Assembly: GCF_017676365.1 (NCBI RefSeq)
Contig: NZ_JADKMA010000032.1
Span: 1 to 47,399, forward strand
From: Streptomyces oryzae
Lineage (GTDB): Bacteria; Actinomycetota; Actinomycetes; Streptomycetales; Streptomycetaceae
DNA length: 47,399 nt
Direction: 5' to 3'
Shown: piece by piece, positions 25,654 to 35,001 of the stretch
Numbering within the stretch: the first letter of the stretch is position 1
Layout of the letters: every line of letters starts with the position of its first letter
The notes under the pieces: model-generated
What the model was told of the DNA's origin: nothing
Database searches by the model: none
What the model saw: only the letters and a program-made list of their open reading frames with translations
Translations under genes and position numbers: made by a program

Positions 25654-28578
25654 GTGGCAGAGACCCTGGCAAGCACTTCCCGGATGTCCCAGCTCACCAA
25701 TTGTGTGACCCTCTTCCTGCCCGCAGATCCACCACGCCGCTCCCGGATCGCCTTCCGGCATCCAGGGGGAGCCGTCGAAAGTCCCCGCGCGGAAGCCGTC
25801 GAGTTGGCCGTCGTCGTCCCGACTGACGACGGCGTGGAGACACGCACGGTGCCCGCGGTCACGCTCCCGGTAGCCGAGACCCTCCCGTTGCTCATCCGGG
25901 CCCATGCCGCACGCGAGGAGAGCGGCACAGACCCGACTGCGGCCTTCTGGGGCGCCGCCACGCTGCTCGCCCTGCGGCTGGCCGCCGAGGGCCGGCTGCT
26001 GCCGGGGGTGAGCCCCGCCGGCTTTGACGCCTGGCGGCTGGGTCCGCTCACGGCCGAGGACAGCACCACGCTGGCCGACCTTGCCGCCGCGATGCCCCCG
26101 GAAGCCCATGCCGTACCGCTCCCCGGAACCGACCCGGTCCGGATGCCGGAACCGCGCCCTCTGGTGCGAGCTTTTCTGGACGCCATCGCCGACGGTCTCC
26201 CCCGTACTCCCGCCGCGCCTCTGGCAGCTGGGGCGCCGGCCTTCGCCGGTGAAGAGCCGCTCTCCGTGCCGGAGCTGCAGGAATGGGCCGCCGACATCTC
26301 AGCAGGGATCGACGCCGGAATCCGGCTGTCGCTGCGGATCGAAGTCGACGGTCTGTCCCTGTCCGATGACGACAGTGGGCGCGGCCGGAACGAACGGAAC
26401 GCAGGGCACGCGCCCAGGTTCCGGGGCGTGCTCCAACTGCACGCGCCCGACGACAGCTCACTGATCGCCGATGCCGCCGAAGTGTGGGCAGGCACGTCAC
26501 CCCTAGCGGAGCGGTTCGGGTCACGGGCGCGTACGGACGCGCTGCTCGCACTGCGCCGGGCTGCTGCCGCCTGGAGTGCGCTCACCCCGCTGCTCACAGC
26601 GGCGGTGCCGGACGCGGTCGAGCTCGCCGACGAGGAAATCGCGGAGCTGCTGGGCGCCTCCGTCCCGCGCGCCCTGGCGGCAGCAGGCGTCCAGGTGCAC
26701 TGGCCGCGCGAGTTCGCTCGTTCGCTCACCTCCCGGGCCGTGATCGGCCCAGGGGACGAGGAGGACCGGCCCGACGGGAGCGGCCAGGGCCGGAACAATC
26801 CGCAGCTGCCCTCCCAGCTGTCCCCGGACGCACTGCTGCGCTTCGACTGGCGGTTCGCCGTCGGCGACCAGGAGGTGACCCGTGCCGAACTCGACCAGTT
26901 GGCTGAAGCCGGGCGGCCACTGGTACGGCTGCGCGACCAGTGGGTGCTCATCGACCCGCAGCAGGTACGGGCTGCACGGCAGTGCGAGGACCACAAGGTG
27001 GGCACTCTCGAGGCGCTGAACGCAGTGCTCACAGGAGCCGCGGAGCGGAACGGTGAGCGCGTCGAGGTCGAGGCCACCGGGTGGCTGGAAGCTCTCCGGG
27101 AACGGCTGTCCGATCCCGAGCGCCGCGAAGAGCCTCCGCTACCGCCACCCGCCGAGCTGAGGGCGACGCTGCGGGACTACCAACTGCGGGGTCTGGACTG
27201 GCTGCACCGGATGACCTCGCTGGGTCTCGGCGGCTGTCTGGCCGACGACATGGGTCTGGGCAAGACCATCACCCTGATCGCGCTCCACCTGCGCCGGCAG
27301 CACACGGAGGCTACTGCGGGGCCGACGCTTGTGGTGTGCCCCGCCTCTTTGCTGGGCAACTGGCAGCGGGAGATCGAACGGTTCGCCCCGGACACGCCCG
27401 TACGCCGCTTCCACGGCCCGGGCCGCTCCTTGGAGGGGCTACGCGAGGGTGAGTTCGTACTGACCACCTACGGCACGATGCGACTGGACGCCGCCCGGCT
27501 GGTCCCCGGAGACGGCGAGGCGTGGGGCATGGTCGTCGCGGACGAGGCCCAGCACGTCAAGAACCCCTTCGCGGCCACCGCCAAGGCACTGCGCACGTTC
27601 CCGGCACGGGCGCGGGTGGCACTGACGGGGACACCGGTCGAGAACAACCTCTCGGAACTGTGGGCAGTCCTCGACTGGACCACCCCGGGGCTCCTGGGCC
27701 GGCTGGGCACGTTCCGCAGGCAATACGCCGACGCTGCCGAAGGCGGCGATCCGGTGGCTGCCGAGCGGCTGGCCCGGCTCGTGCGACCGTTCCTGCTGCG
27801 GCGGCACAAGACGGACCCCGGAATCGCCCCCGAGCTGCCCCCCAAGACGGAGACCGACCGGGCGGTCGCGCTGACGACCGAGCAGGCGGGGCTGTACGAG
27901 GCGGTGGTGCGGGAGAGCCTGGAAGCACTGCGCGGGACCGCCGGGTTCGAACGGCGCGGCCTGGTGGTCAAACTGCTCACTTCGCTCAAGCAGATCTGCA
28001 ACCACCCGGCGCAGTACCTCAAGGAGAGCGACGGACGGCTGCCGGGACGCTCCGGCAAGCTCGAACTGCTCGACGAACTGCTCGACACTCTCCTCGCGGA
28101 GGAGGCGAGTGTGCTCGTCTTCACACAGTACGTACAGATGGCGCATCTGCTGGAACGTCACCTGGCTGCCCGTGGAGTGCGGACCCAATGCCTGCACGGC
28201 GGTACACCAGTCGTCCAGCGCGAGGAAATGGTCCGCCGCTTCCAGGAAGGCGCCGCACCGGTGTTCCTGCTCTCTCTCAAAGCGGCCGGGACAGGGCTCA
28301 ACCTCACCCGGGCGAGCCATGTCATCCACTACGACCGCTGGTGGAACCCCGCGGTCGAGGCCCAGGCGACCGACCGCGCCTACCGCATCGGACAGACGCA
28401 GCCCGTCCAGGTCCACCGGCTCATCACGGAGGGCACGATCGAGGACCGTATCGCCGACATGCTGCAGCGCAAACAGGCCCTCGCGGACGCCGTGCTCGGC
28501 TCGGGGGAGACCGCCTTGACGGAGCTCACGGACACCGAGCTGGCCGAGCTCGTCGAGCTGCGGAAGGTGGAGCGTTGA
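25654..28578 (+). CDS. SNF2-family DNA translocase/helicase
   Basis: A 974-residue protein. The N-terminal 450 residues are a bacterial SNF2-associated region of unknown role. The SNF2 core follows: motif I DDMGLGKT (531-538), motif II DEAQ (630-633), motif III ALTGTPVENN, then the helicase C lobe with LVFTQYVQM, SLKAAGTGLNL and ATDRAYRIGQTQPVQVHR. DEAQ rather than DEAH is common in this bacterial group. These ATPases move along double-stranded DNA. GTG 25654 is the first start after an upstream stop; an AT-richer stretch TCAAATTTGA lies about 20 bases before it. The SWIM gene follows directly, and SNF2-SWIM pairs recur in bacteria. Confidence 0.93.
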   Translation: MAETLASTSRMSQLTNCVTLFLPADPPRRSRIAFRHPGGAVESPRAEAVELAVVVPTDDGVETRTVPAVTLPVAETLPLLIRAHAAREESGTDPTAAFWGAATLLALRLAAEGRLLPGVSPAGFDAWRLGPLTAEDSTTLADLAAAMPPEAHAVPLPGTDPVRMPEPRPLVRAFLDAIADGLPRTPAAPLAAGAPAFAGEEPLSVPELQEWAADISAGIDAGIRLSLRIEVDGLSLSDDDSGRGRNERNAGHAPRFRGVLQLHAPDDSSLIADAAEVWAGTSPLAERFGSRARTDALLALRRAAAAWSALTPLLTAAVPDAVELADEEIAELLGASVPRALAAAGVQVHWPREFARSLTSRAVIGPGDEEDRPDGSGQGRNNPQLPSQLSPDALLRFDWRFAVGDQEVTRAELDQLAEAGRPLVRLRDQWVLIDPQQVRAARQCEDHKVGTLEALNAVLTGAAERNGERVEVEATGWLEALRERLSDPERREEPPLPPPAELRATLRDYQLRGLDWLHRMTSLGLGGCLADDMGLGKTITLIALHLRRQHTEATAGPTLVVCPASLLGNWQREIERFAPDTPVRRFHGPGRSLEGLREGEFVLTTYGTMRLDAARLVPGDGEAWGMVVADEAQHVKNPFAATAKALRTFPARARVALTGTPVENNLSELWAVLDWTTPGLLGRLGTFRRQYADAAEGGDPVAAERLARLVRPFLLRRHKTDPGIAPELPPKTETDRAVALTTEQAGLYEAVVRESLEALRGTAGFERRGLVVKLLTSLKQICNHPAQYLKESDGRLPGRSGKLELLDELLDTLLAEEASVLVFTQYVQMAHLLERHLAARGVRTQCLHGGTPVVQREEMVRRFQEGAAPVFLLSLKAAGTGLNLTRASHVIHYDRWWNPAVEAQATDRAYRIGQTQPVQVHRLITEGTIEDRIADMLQRKQALADAVLGSGETALTELTDTELAELVELRKVER

Positions 28579-28613
28579 ACGAGTACGGCAGGACGTACGA
28601 GGAGGGCGCCGGG

Positions 28614-29921
28614 ATGGACGGGAGCGGTGCCGGTGATCGCGAGCGAGTGTTCGCGCCGCCGCCTCCCACCCACGGTCGCGGCTTCGCGCGCACCTGGTGG
28701 GGTCAGACATGGCTGAAGGCGCTGGAGGAGACAGCGCTGGACGGCAAACAGCTCCGGATGGGCCGCCGGTTCGCCCGGCAGGGAGCCGTTGGCGCTGTTT
28801 CCGTCCGCCCTGGCCGGATCACCGCCGTGGTGCTCGGATCCGACCGGACACCGTGCCGGGCCGATGTGCTGCTGCGCGAGCTCGATGAGCACGAGTGGGA
28901 CCGGTTGCTGGAAGTGATCGTCGAACAGTCCGGCCATATCGCCGCCCTACTGGACCGCGATATGCCGCCCCGGCTGGTGGAGGACGCAGCGGACGTCGGT
29001 CTGGAACTGCTGCCGGGCATCGGTGATCTGGACCCGGAGTGTGCCTGCGGAGCATGGGACCACTGTCCGCACACCACCGCGCTCAGCTACCAGATGGCGC
29101 GAGTGCTGGACGAGGATCCGTTCGCACTGCTGCTGATGCGCGGCCGTGGGGAAGGCGAACTGCTGGACGCGCTACAGGAGCGCAGTTCGGCAAGAGCTGT
29201 GGCGAAGAGTGCCGGCCTCGCACCAGCTGCAGCGAACGGGAAGGAAGAGCCGGAGGGGGTGGACGCGGCGGAGGCGTTCGCTCTGGGGATGCTGCTGCCA
29301 CCGCTGCCCGAGCCACCCTCCCCTGCGCGCGAGACGGGACAGATCGCCCCTATGGAGAGCGCTGTTTGTGACGCACCGGGCCTGGATGTCGACGCGCTCT
29401 CCTTCCTCGCCTCGAACGCCGCCGCAACGGCTCGCCGCATGCTCGCGGGGGCCGTCTCCCCAGGACACGGCGCCAGGACGCACTCCGGGCCGCTGACGGC
29501 ATGGGAGGACGCCGTGCGGCTCGCGGCCGCCCGTCCCAGTCCTGCAGTGGCCGCACGGCTCGCGGAGGGGTGCGGGCGTACGGAGACTGAGCTGGAGGTC
29601 GCCGTTCGCGCCTGGGAGTTCGGTGGTGCCGAGGCGCTCACCGTGCTGGAGGAGGGCTGGTCGCCGTCGCCCGAGGCGCTCCGGCAGGCAGCCGAACTGC
29701 TCGACCTGGCATGGGGCGAGGAGGAGACCCGTCCGACGCTGCGGGCCTCGGGTGCGCGTTGGACGGCAGTGGGGACCGATGCCCAGCTGCGTTACGGTCC
29801 GGACGGCCGGTGGTGGCCCTACCGCAGGAGGCGGCGCTCCTGGTGGCCTGCAGGCGGCCCGGAACGGGATCCGGCAGCCGCGCTGGCGGTCGCGCTCGCG
29901 GAGGGCGCCGGAGCGGCCTGA
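28614..29921 (+). CDS. SWIM zinc finger protein
   Basis: A 435-residue partner of the SNF2 gene. It has a conserved N-terminal block HGRGFARTWWGQTWLKALE (about 18-37), the SWIM finger C143-x-C145-x5-C151-x-H153, and a long Ala/Glu-rich C-terminal part ending in an Arg/Trp-rich segment (WWPYRRRRRSWWPAGG) that could bind nucleic acid. I chose ATG 28614 for its GGAGG eight bases upstream. A TTG at 28575 overlapping the SNF2 stop would add 13 residues and give tight coupling. SWIM fingers bind DNA or protein, so it probably directs the SNF2 motor. The pathway is unknown. Confidence 0.88.
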   Translation: MDGSGAGDRERVFAPPPPTHGRGFARTWWGQTWLKALEETALDGKQLRMGRRFARQGAVGAVSVRPGRITAVVLGSDRTPCRADVLLRELDEHEWDRLLEVIVEQSGHIAALLDRDMPPRLVEDAADVGLELLPGIGDLDPECACGAWDHCPHTTALSYQMARVLDEDPFALLLMRGRGEGELLDALQERSSARAVAKSAGLAPAAANGKEEPEGVDAAEAFALGMLLPPLPEPPSPARETGQIAPMESAVCDAPGLDVDALSFLASNAAATARRMLAGAVSPGHGARTHSGPLTAWEDAVRLAAARPSPAVAARLAEGCGRTETELEVAVRAWEFGGAEALTVLEEGWSPSPEALRQAAELLDLAWGEEETRPTLRASGARWTAVGTDAQLRYGPDGRWWPYRRRRRSWWPAGGPERDPAAALAVALAEGAGAA

Positions 29922-29927
29922 ACGCGC

Positions 29928-29964
29928 CTGTGCCGCCGCCCTCGCGAGCAGGGTGGCGGCACAG
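29928..29964. terminator. Bidirectional terminator
   Basis: Stem CTGTGCCGCC-G-CCCT paired with AGGG-T-GGCGGCACAG around a 7-base loop, 14 pairs plus one G-T wobble. It starts just past the SWIM gene stop and lies before the end of the convergent SGNH gene. A T-containing stretch CGTGTTTGTG follows on the plus strand. Confidence 0.75.
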
Positions 29965-29979
29965 CGTGTTTGTGTCCCG

Positions 29980-30780
29980 TCAGGCGAGGCCGTCCATGAC
30001 CGGGAGGTAGCCGCCGGACTGACCAGCGGCAGTGGGGTGGTAGGACTCGTCCACCGGGAAGGTGACGCTGTGCAGCCACTCGTCGCCCGAGCAGATCTCA
30101 TGTCCCGAGAAGGCGGGGCGCACGTCGCCGAAGCTGAAGCCGTGGTCCGCGGCGCGCTTGGCGGTGACATCGTTCAGATCGTCCGAGGCGGCGTTGATCG
30201 CCTCGCGCGACTTCTCGCTGATGCCCACCACGCAGTCGCCGCCGAGCTTGTAGATGTGGGGGTAGCCGAGCACGACGACCTTTGCCGAGGGCGCCTTCTG
30301 TGTGATGGCGCTGTAGACGCTGTCGAGCTTGCCGGGCAGCGTGCTGTTGATGTAGTCGCGGGCCTCCTGTATGCGCGCCAGGCAGGCACTCTCGCCTTGG
30401 GTCACGCAGGTCGTCATGGCGTCGGCGAACCCGGCGTCGTTCCCGCCGACGCTGATGCTCACCAGACCCGTGGAGGAGTTGAGGGGGCCGAGCTGGCCTG
30501 CGAGCACGTCGTCGGTACGGGCGCCCGAACAGGCTGTGAAGTCGAACGACGAGGGGGAGTTGGCGGCGCTCCAAAGCTTCGGGTATGCGTTGGCGCTCCG
30601 CTTGCAGTCGCCTCCCTCGTAGTCGTCGGCCCCCACTCCGGAGGAGTAGGAGTCGCCGAGAGCGACATAGCCGGTGGCGGCGGTCTCTTCGGCGGACGCG
30701 GTCGCGGCGCCGGTGAGGGAGGAGAGTCCGAGGAAGACGACGACGGCGGTGGCCGTGGACGCCCATCTGCGCTGCTTCAT
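29980..30780 (-). CDS. Secreted SGNH/GDSL lipase or esterase
   Basis: A 266-residue secreted hydrolase. A signal peptide (MKQRRWAS, core 10-28, cleavage near ASAEE) is followed by block I GDSYSSG with nucleophile S44. Block III is SVGGNDAGF with the oxyanion Gly/Asn, and block V is DESYHPTAAG with catalytic H248 (D244 or D245 region beside it). Six Cys outside the signal peptide could make three disulfides, as in the Streptomyces extracellular lipases and S. scabies esterase of this family. GAGAGG precedes the ATG. It probably cleaves short-chain lipid or cell-wall esters; the exact substrate is unknown. Confidence 0.9.
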   Translation of the reverse strand: MKQRRWASTATAVVVFLGLSSLTGAATASAEETAATGYVALGDSYSSGVGADDYEGGDCKRSANAYPKLWSAANSPSSFDFTACSGARTDDVLAGQLGPLNSSTGLVSISVGGNDAGFADAMTTCVTQGESACLARIQEARDYINSTLPGKLDSVYSAITQKAPSAKVVVLGYPHIYKLGGDCVVGISEKSREAINAASDDLNDVTAKRAADHGFSFGDVRPAFSGHEICSGDEWLHSVTFPVDESYHPTAAGQSGGYLPVMDGLA

Positions 30781-30910
30781 GGGGCCTCTCAGGGATAGGC
30801 ACGGAAGGAACAGCTGTCACATCGATCGCGGCGGATTTACCCCGTCACCGATGCGTCCATGCCAATCCGGGAGGCCCAACTACGCGCGGAGACCGTCGTG
30901 TTGGGACACC

Positions 30911-30928
30911 AGGGGAGCGCGCTCCCCT
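30911..30928 (-). terminator. Palindromic terminator
   Basis: AGGGGAGCGCGCTCCCCT is a perfect palindrome (7-bp stem, 4-base loop) five bases beyond the stop of the Pro-rich membrane protein gene. It lies between that gene and the SGNH gene on the same strand. Confidence 0.6.
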
Positions 30929-30933
30929 ACTGA

Positions 30934-31707
30934 TCACGCCAGGGGCTTGGACAGTTTCTTTCCCTTGCCCGCCGTCAGGCTGCAGATGACATAGCTCAAC
31001 CCCGTGCCGGCGTTCTTCGCCTTCGGATAAGAGATGAGCGTTCCGCCCACCGTGCCACTCGGCTGCTTGGCTGCTTTGTCCCGCAGCACGGTGCGGCACA
31101 TCGAGTCCGCCTTGCGCCGCACGGCATCGTCGGTCGTATAGCTGCCTGAGAGCCTCTTCCTGCTGACCACCTCGGCGTCGTGCGACTTGTCGCAGTCGCG
31201 GGTCACCACGGCACCCTCGCGCTCCTTGGAGCGGTCGTAGCAGTCGCCCTTGCGCAGCAGGAAGGAGGGCAGCGGCACATCGCTGGGACTCTCGTCGGGG
31301 TCATCGGACGGCACATCGTCGTCCTCCCCCGGCGACGGGAAGTCGGTCTCCCCGCCGTCCTCCGAGGGCTCCTCGGAGGGCTCCCCGGTCGGCTCGCCGG
31401 ACTCGTCGGAGGGTGAGGGCGACTGTCCCGTCGTGGGCTTCTTGTCGGCGGAGTCACTGGTGTCCGAGTCGCCCCGGGTCAAGTAGAGGACAGATGCGGT
31501 GATGAGTGCGAGTGCAACCACTGCCGCTGCGGCAACAGCGGCCACGGCCTTCCCCCTGTTGCGCTCCGGTGGCGGAGGCGGCCAGCCACCGCCGGGCGCC
31601 GGTGAGCCCAGACCGCCGGACCCAGGAGGCCCGAATCCACCCGGCGGCCCCGGTGGAGGCGGCGGGGTGCCAGGGGGCGGCTGGTTCGGCGGTGGTGGGA
31701 TCGTCAT
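30934..31707 (-). CDS. Pro-rich single-pass membrane protein with extracytoplasmic domain
   Basis: A 257-residue protein with a Pro/Gly-rich cytoplasmic N-terminus (about 1-48) and one hydrophobic segment AVAAVAAAAVVALALITASVLYL (about 53-75, listed by position). A Ser/Asp/Glu/Pro linker rich in acidic repeats follows (about 80-145). The compact C-terminal domain (about 148-257) carries four Cys: GDCYDR, TRDCDKSHDAEVV, SMCRTVL and YVICSLT. This layout matches the actinomycete septum-formation-like/DUF4190-type proteins, where a CxxxHDAEV-like motif is frequent. The role is unknown. The ribosome site is weak, and ATG 31713 is an alternative start. Confidence 0.75.
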   Translation of the reverse strand: MTIPPPPNQPPPGTPPPPPGPPGGFGPPGSGGLGSPAPGGGWPPPPPERNRGKAVAAVAAAAVVALALITASVLYLTRGDSDTSDSADKKPTTGQSPSPSDESGEPTGEPSEEPSEDGGETDFPSPGEDDDVPSDDPDESPSDVPLPSFLLRKGDCYDRSKEREGAVVTRDCDKSHDAEVVSRKRLSGSYTTDDAVRRKADSMCRTVLRDKAAKQPSGTVGGTLISYPKAKNAGTGLSYVICSLTAGKGKKLSKPLA

Positions 31708-31737
31708 GCCCATCACTGTGTCATGTCGCGCTCACCC

Positions 31738-31769
31738 TGAGCATTCAGGTTTTCAAATAGGCATGCTCA
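31738..31769. promoter_or_regulatory. Candidate operator upstream of the beta-galactosidase
   Basis: TGAGCAT and ATGCTCA form a perfect 7-bp dyad separated by an AT-rich 18-base middle. It lies between the Pro-rich membrane protein gene and the divergent beta-galactosidase gene. The regulator is unknown. Confidence 0.35.
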
Positions 31770-31822
31770 AGCGCCGGTTGGTGGGAGGAAACAACAAGAA
31801 GCAACAGAATCCGAGGAGATGA

Positions 31823-34800
31823 ATGAGCACTCCCCTGTCGGCCGGCCGACCTCGACCCTCCGCTCCTCCGCCGCCCGTGCCGTACTACGAGAACGTCTCC
31901 CCGGGATCCGGCTGTCTGCCCCCGCGCGCGTGGGCACCGGGGTCGGACGCGCGCCGCCTCACACTGTCCGGCTGCGCGTGGAAGTTCCGCCTCTCCCCCG
32001 CCGCGGATCTGCACAGCGACGCGTTCGCCGACCCGGACTACGACGACACCCAGTGGGCCGAACTTCCCGTTCCCTCGCACTGGGTGCTGCACGGACACGG
32101 CTCACCCGCCTACACGAACGTCCGCTACCCCTTCCCCGTGGACCCGCCTCGCGTTCCGGACGAGAACCCGACAGGCGACCACCGGCACGTCTTCGATCTG
32201 CCGGACGGCTGGCCGCTGCCTCCTGGTGACACGGAAACCGCATCGAACGCCTCCTCGGCCGAATACGCCGAGGAGACGCTGCTGCGCTTCGAGGGAGTGG
32301 AGTCGTGCGCACGGGTCTGGCTGAACGGACACGAACTGGGAATGTTCCAGGGCTCCCGGCTGCCGCACGAGTTCGCCGTCGGGGCACTGCTGCGGCCCCG
32401 CGGTAACGTGCTGGCCATTCGTGTGCACCAGTGGTCCGCCGGAAGCTATCTGGAGGACCAGGACATGTGGTGGCTGCCGGGCATCTTCCGGGACGTCACC
32501 CTGTTGCACCGTCCGGCCGGGGCAGCGCGAGACCATACTGTGCACGCCGGATACGACCACACCACGGGCCGCGGCACACTGCGCGTCGAAAGCGACCCGC
32601 CCGGGGTGGTCACCGTTCCGGAGCTGGGCTGGGAACTGCGCACCGGCGAGACGGCAACCGGTCAGGTCGAACCATGGACCGCGGAGTCTCCTCGGCTCTA
32701 CGACGCCGAGCTGACGGTCGGCGACGAGCGGATCGCCCTGCGAATCGGGTTCCGCACCGTGATGATCGAGAACGGGCTCTTCAAGGTCAACGGCCGCAGG
32801 GTGCTGCTGCGCGGTGTCAACCGGCACGAATTCCACCCCGAGAGCGGACGCGTGGTGGACCACGAAACCATGCGCCGCGACCTGGTGATGATGAAGCAGC
32901 ACAACATCAACGCCGTACGCACCAGCCATTACCCGCCGCATCCCGCATTCCTCGACCTGTGCGACGAACTGGGGCTGTGGGTGGTGGACGAATGCGACCT
33001 GGAGACACACGGTTTCGTGGAACTCGGCGACGCACGTAATCCGGTGAACGATGAACGCTGGACCCCCGCCCTGCTCGATCGCGCGGCCCGCATGGTGGAA
33101 CGGGACAAGAACCACCCCTCCGTCGTCATCTGGTCGCTGGGCAACGAGTGCGGAGCCGGTGCGGGGCTCACCGCGATGGCCCGCTGGATCCGGCAGCGCG
33201 ACCCCTCCCGGCCCCTCCACTACGAGGGCGACCACAACTGCCCGGACAGCGACTTCTACTCACGGATGTATCTGCCGCACGCGGGGGTCGAACTGGTGGG
33301 GCAGCACAAGGAACCCGCACTGGACGATCCCGAACAGGACACCAGCCGTCGATCGCTGCCGTTCATTCTGTGCGAGTACGCACACGCCATGGGTAACGGA
33401 CCAGGCGGACTGAGCGAGTACCAGCGGCTCTTCGAGACGTATGAGCGCTGCCAGGGCGGCTTCGTATGGGAATGGATCGATCACGGCCTGGCGCAGCGCA
33501 CCGAGGACGGCCGGACCTGGTTCGCCTACGGGGGCGACTTCGGCGAGGAGGTGCACGACGGGAACTTCGTGTGCGACGGGCTCGTCTTCCCCGACCGAAC
33601 ACCATCGCCCGGCCTAGTCGAGTACAAGAAAGTGATCGAGCCCGTCAGGATCGGTCCTGGCGCGGCGCCGGGCAGCGTCCTGGTCACCAATGAGCACGAT
33701 TTCGCCGATCTATCCCACCTCGCTCTCGAGTGGTCGTACGAGATCGAGGGCGAGCAGGTGAGCGGCGGCATGCTGCCACTGCCCGAGGGGCCCGTGCCAC
33801 CAGGAAGCTCCGTGGAACTGCCGCTGCCCTCCCCGCCGGAGACGGTGCGGGCCGGCGAGGGCTGGTGGACCGTGCGCGCGGTCCTCGCCCACCGGACCGC
33901 CTGGGCCGACCGCGGGCACCCGGTCGCCTGGGGACAGCTCCGCGCTGCCGAGCCGGAGTACCCGCCGGCTGCCACGCTCCCCTCGGCCCCCGCGTCGCCA
34001 CGCCGCCATGAAGCTCCAAGCAGCCCGGAGAACGGCGGGAGCGGCAGTGGACGGGTCCACCTGGGGCCGGCGGTCTTCGCGGCCGACAGCGGTGCCCTGC
34101 TGCAACTCGGCAGCATTCCTCTCCAGGGGCCGAGGCTGGACGTGTGGCGGGCGACCACGGACAACGACGACGGCGCGCCCTTCCAGCCGGACGTGCGTCA
34201 CGGTCCGCTGTGGCGCCGTCATGGTCTGCACCGGTTGCGCCATAGGACGGACAGCGTGCAGGTGACCCCCGACGCGCTCGTCGTACACGCCCGGGTGGCT
34301 CCTGCCGCCTCCTCGCTGGGCCTGCGCACCGTCTACCGGTGGACAGGGACCGCCGAGCGGCTGCGGCTCACCGTGACAGTCGAACCGGAGGGCGACTGGA
34401 ACTTCCCCCTGCCCAGGCTGGGGGTGCGACTGGGACTGCCGCAAAGCTACGGCCATGTGAGGTGGTTCGGCGGAGGACCTGGCGAGGGCTACCCGGACAC
34501 CAAGGCAGCAGCGCGCGCCGGGTTGTGGCGCAGCAGCGTGGAAGCGCTCCAGACGCCGTACGTACGCCCCCAGGAGAACGGCGCACGGCCGGATGTCCGC
34601 TGGGCCGAGCTGACCCAGAGCCCTGAGGGGCCGGGATTGCGGATCGAGTCCGACGGAGCCACTTGCTGGTTCACAGCGCGCCGCTGGACGACCGAGCAGC
34701 TGGATGCCGCCCGGCACACCACCGACCTGGTCGCAGGGGAGACGGTGTGGGTCAACCTCGACCATGGGATGCACGGCATCGGCTCCCAGTCGTGCGGGCC

Positions 34801-34882
34801 AGGGGTTCTGCCGCAGCACCAGCTCACCGCTGAGCCGGCGGAGTTCAGGTTCACCTTCCTGGAGGCCGCCTCCTCAAAGTGA
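31823..34882 (+). CDS. lacZ: Beta-galactosidase, GH2
   Basis: A 1019-residue LacZ-type enzyme, close to the 1023 residues of E. coli LacZ, hydrolysing lactose and other beta-galactosides in the cytoplasm (no signal peptide). Order: jelly-roll domain with WKFRLSPAADLHSDAF and PSHWVLHGHGSPAYTN; immunoglobulin-like domain; TIM barrel with RGVNRHEFHPESGRV, acid/base E442 in GNECG and nucleophile E518 in ILCEYAHAMGNG; then the C-terminal beta-sandwich (Bgal_small_N) with WFGGGPGEGYPD. GAGGAG lies five bases before the ATG. No lactose transporter gene adjoins it, so substrate uptake must be encoded elsewhere. A strong terminator follows. Confidence 0.93.
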   Translation: MSTPLSAGRPRPSAPPPPVPYYENVSPGSGCLPPRAWAPGSDARRLTLSGCAWKFRLSPAADLHSDAFADPDYDDTQWAELPVPSHWVLHGHGSPAYTNVRYPFPVDPPRVPDENPTGDHRHVFDLPDGWPLPPGDTETASNASSAEYAEETLLRFEGVESCARVWLNGHELGMFQGSRLPHEFAVGALLRPRGNVLAIRVHQWSAGSYLEDQDMWWLPGIFRDVTLLHRPAGAARDHTVHAGYDHTTGRGTLRVESDPPGVVTVPELGWELRTGETATGQVEPWTAESPRLYDAELTVGDERIALRIGFRTVMIENGLFKVNGRRVLLRGVNRHEFHPESGRVVDHETMRRDLVMMKQHNINAVRTSHYPPHPAFLDLCDELGLWVVDECDLETHGFVELGDARNPVNDERWTPALLDRAARMVERDKNHPSVVIWSLGNECGAGAGLTAMARWIRQRDPSRPLHYEGDHNCPDSDFYSRMYLPHAGVELVGQHKEPALDDPEQDTSRRSLPFILCEYAHAMGNGPGGLSEYQRLFETYERCQGGFVWEWIDHGLAQRTEDGRTWFAYGGDFGEEVHDGNFVCDGLVFPDRTPSPGLVEYKKVIEPVRIGPGAAPGSVLVTNEHDFADLSHLALEWSYEIEGEQVSGGMLPLPEGPVPPGSSVELPLPSPPETVRAGEGWWTVRAVLAHRTAWADRGHPVAWGQLRAAEPEYPPAATLPSAPASPRRHEAPSSPENGGSGSGRVHLGPAVFAADSGALLQLGSIPLQGPRLDVWRATTDNDDGAPFQPDVRHGPLWRRHGLHRLRHRTDSVQVTPDALVVHARVAPAASSLGLRTVYRWTGTAERLRLTVTVEPEGDWNFPLPRLGVRLGLPQSYGHVRWFGGGPGEGYPDTKAAARAGLWRSSVEALQTPYVRPQENGARPDVRWAELTQSPEGPGLRIESDGATCWFTARRWTTEQLDAARHTTDLVAGETVWVNLDHGMHGIGSQSCGPGVLPQHQLTAEPAEFRFTFLEAASSK

Positions 34883-34903
34883 GCACAGGGCGCGGAGCGC
34901 AGC

Positions 34904-34934
34904 AGGCGGGCCGGTGACTGTCACCGGCCCGCCT
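34904..34934. terminator. Strong bidirectional terminator
   Basis: AGGCGGGCCGGTGA-CTG-TCACCGGCCCGCCT, a perfect 14-bp stem with a 3-base loop, about 20 bases past the lacZ stop and before the end of the convergent DUF574 gene. Confidence 0.8.
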
Positions 34935-34958
34935 GGTTCGTGCATCGCGCCAAGGCTC

Positions 34959-35001
34959 GCCTCACGCTGGCTTCCGCCTCACGCCGGCTTCCGCTTCACG
35001 C
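34959..35001 (+). repeat. Tandem 17-bp repeats at the end of the DUF574 gene
   Basis: GCCTCACGCTGGCTTCC (34959) and GCCTCACGCCGGCTTCC (34976) are adjacent and differ at one base. A third partial copy starts at 34993 and covers the stop codon of the DUF574 gene. Confidence 0.7.

Noticed and set aside
25464..27077. 537-codon minus-strand frame opposite the SNF2 gene
   Set aside because: Ser/Arg/Ala-rich shadow without motifs; the plus-strand SNF2 gene explains the region.
27522..28613. Long 5' extension of the SWIM protein frame
   Set aside because: It overlaps the catalytic half of the SNF2 gene in another frame and has shadow composition; a good ribosome site precedes ATG 28614.
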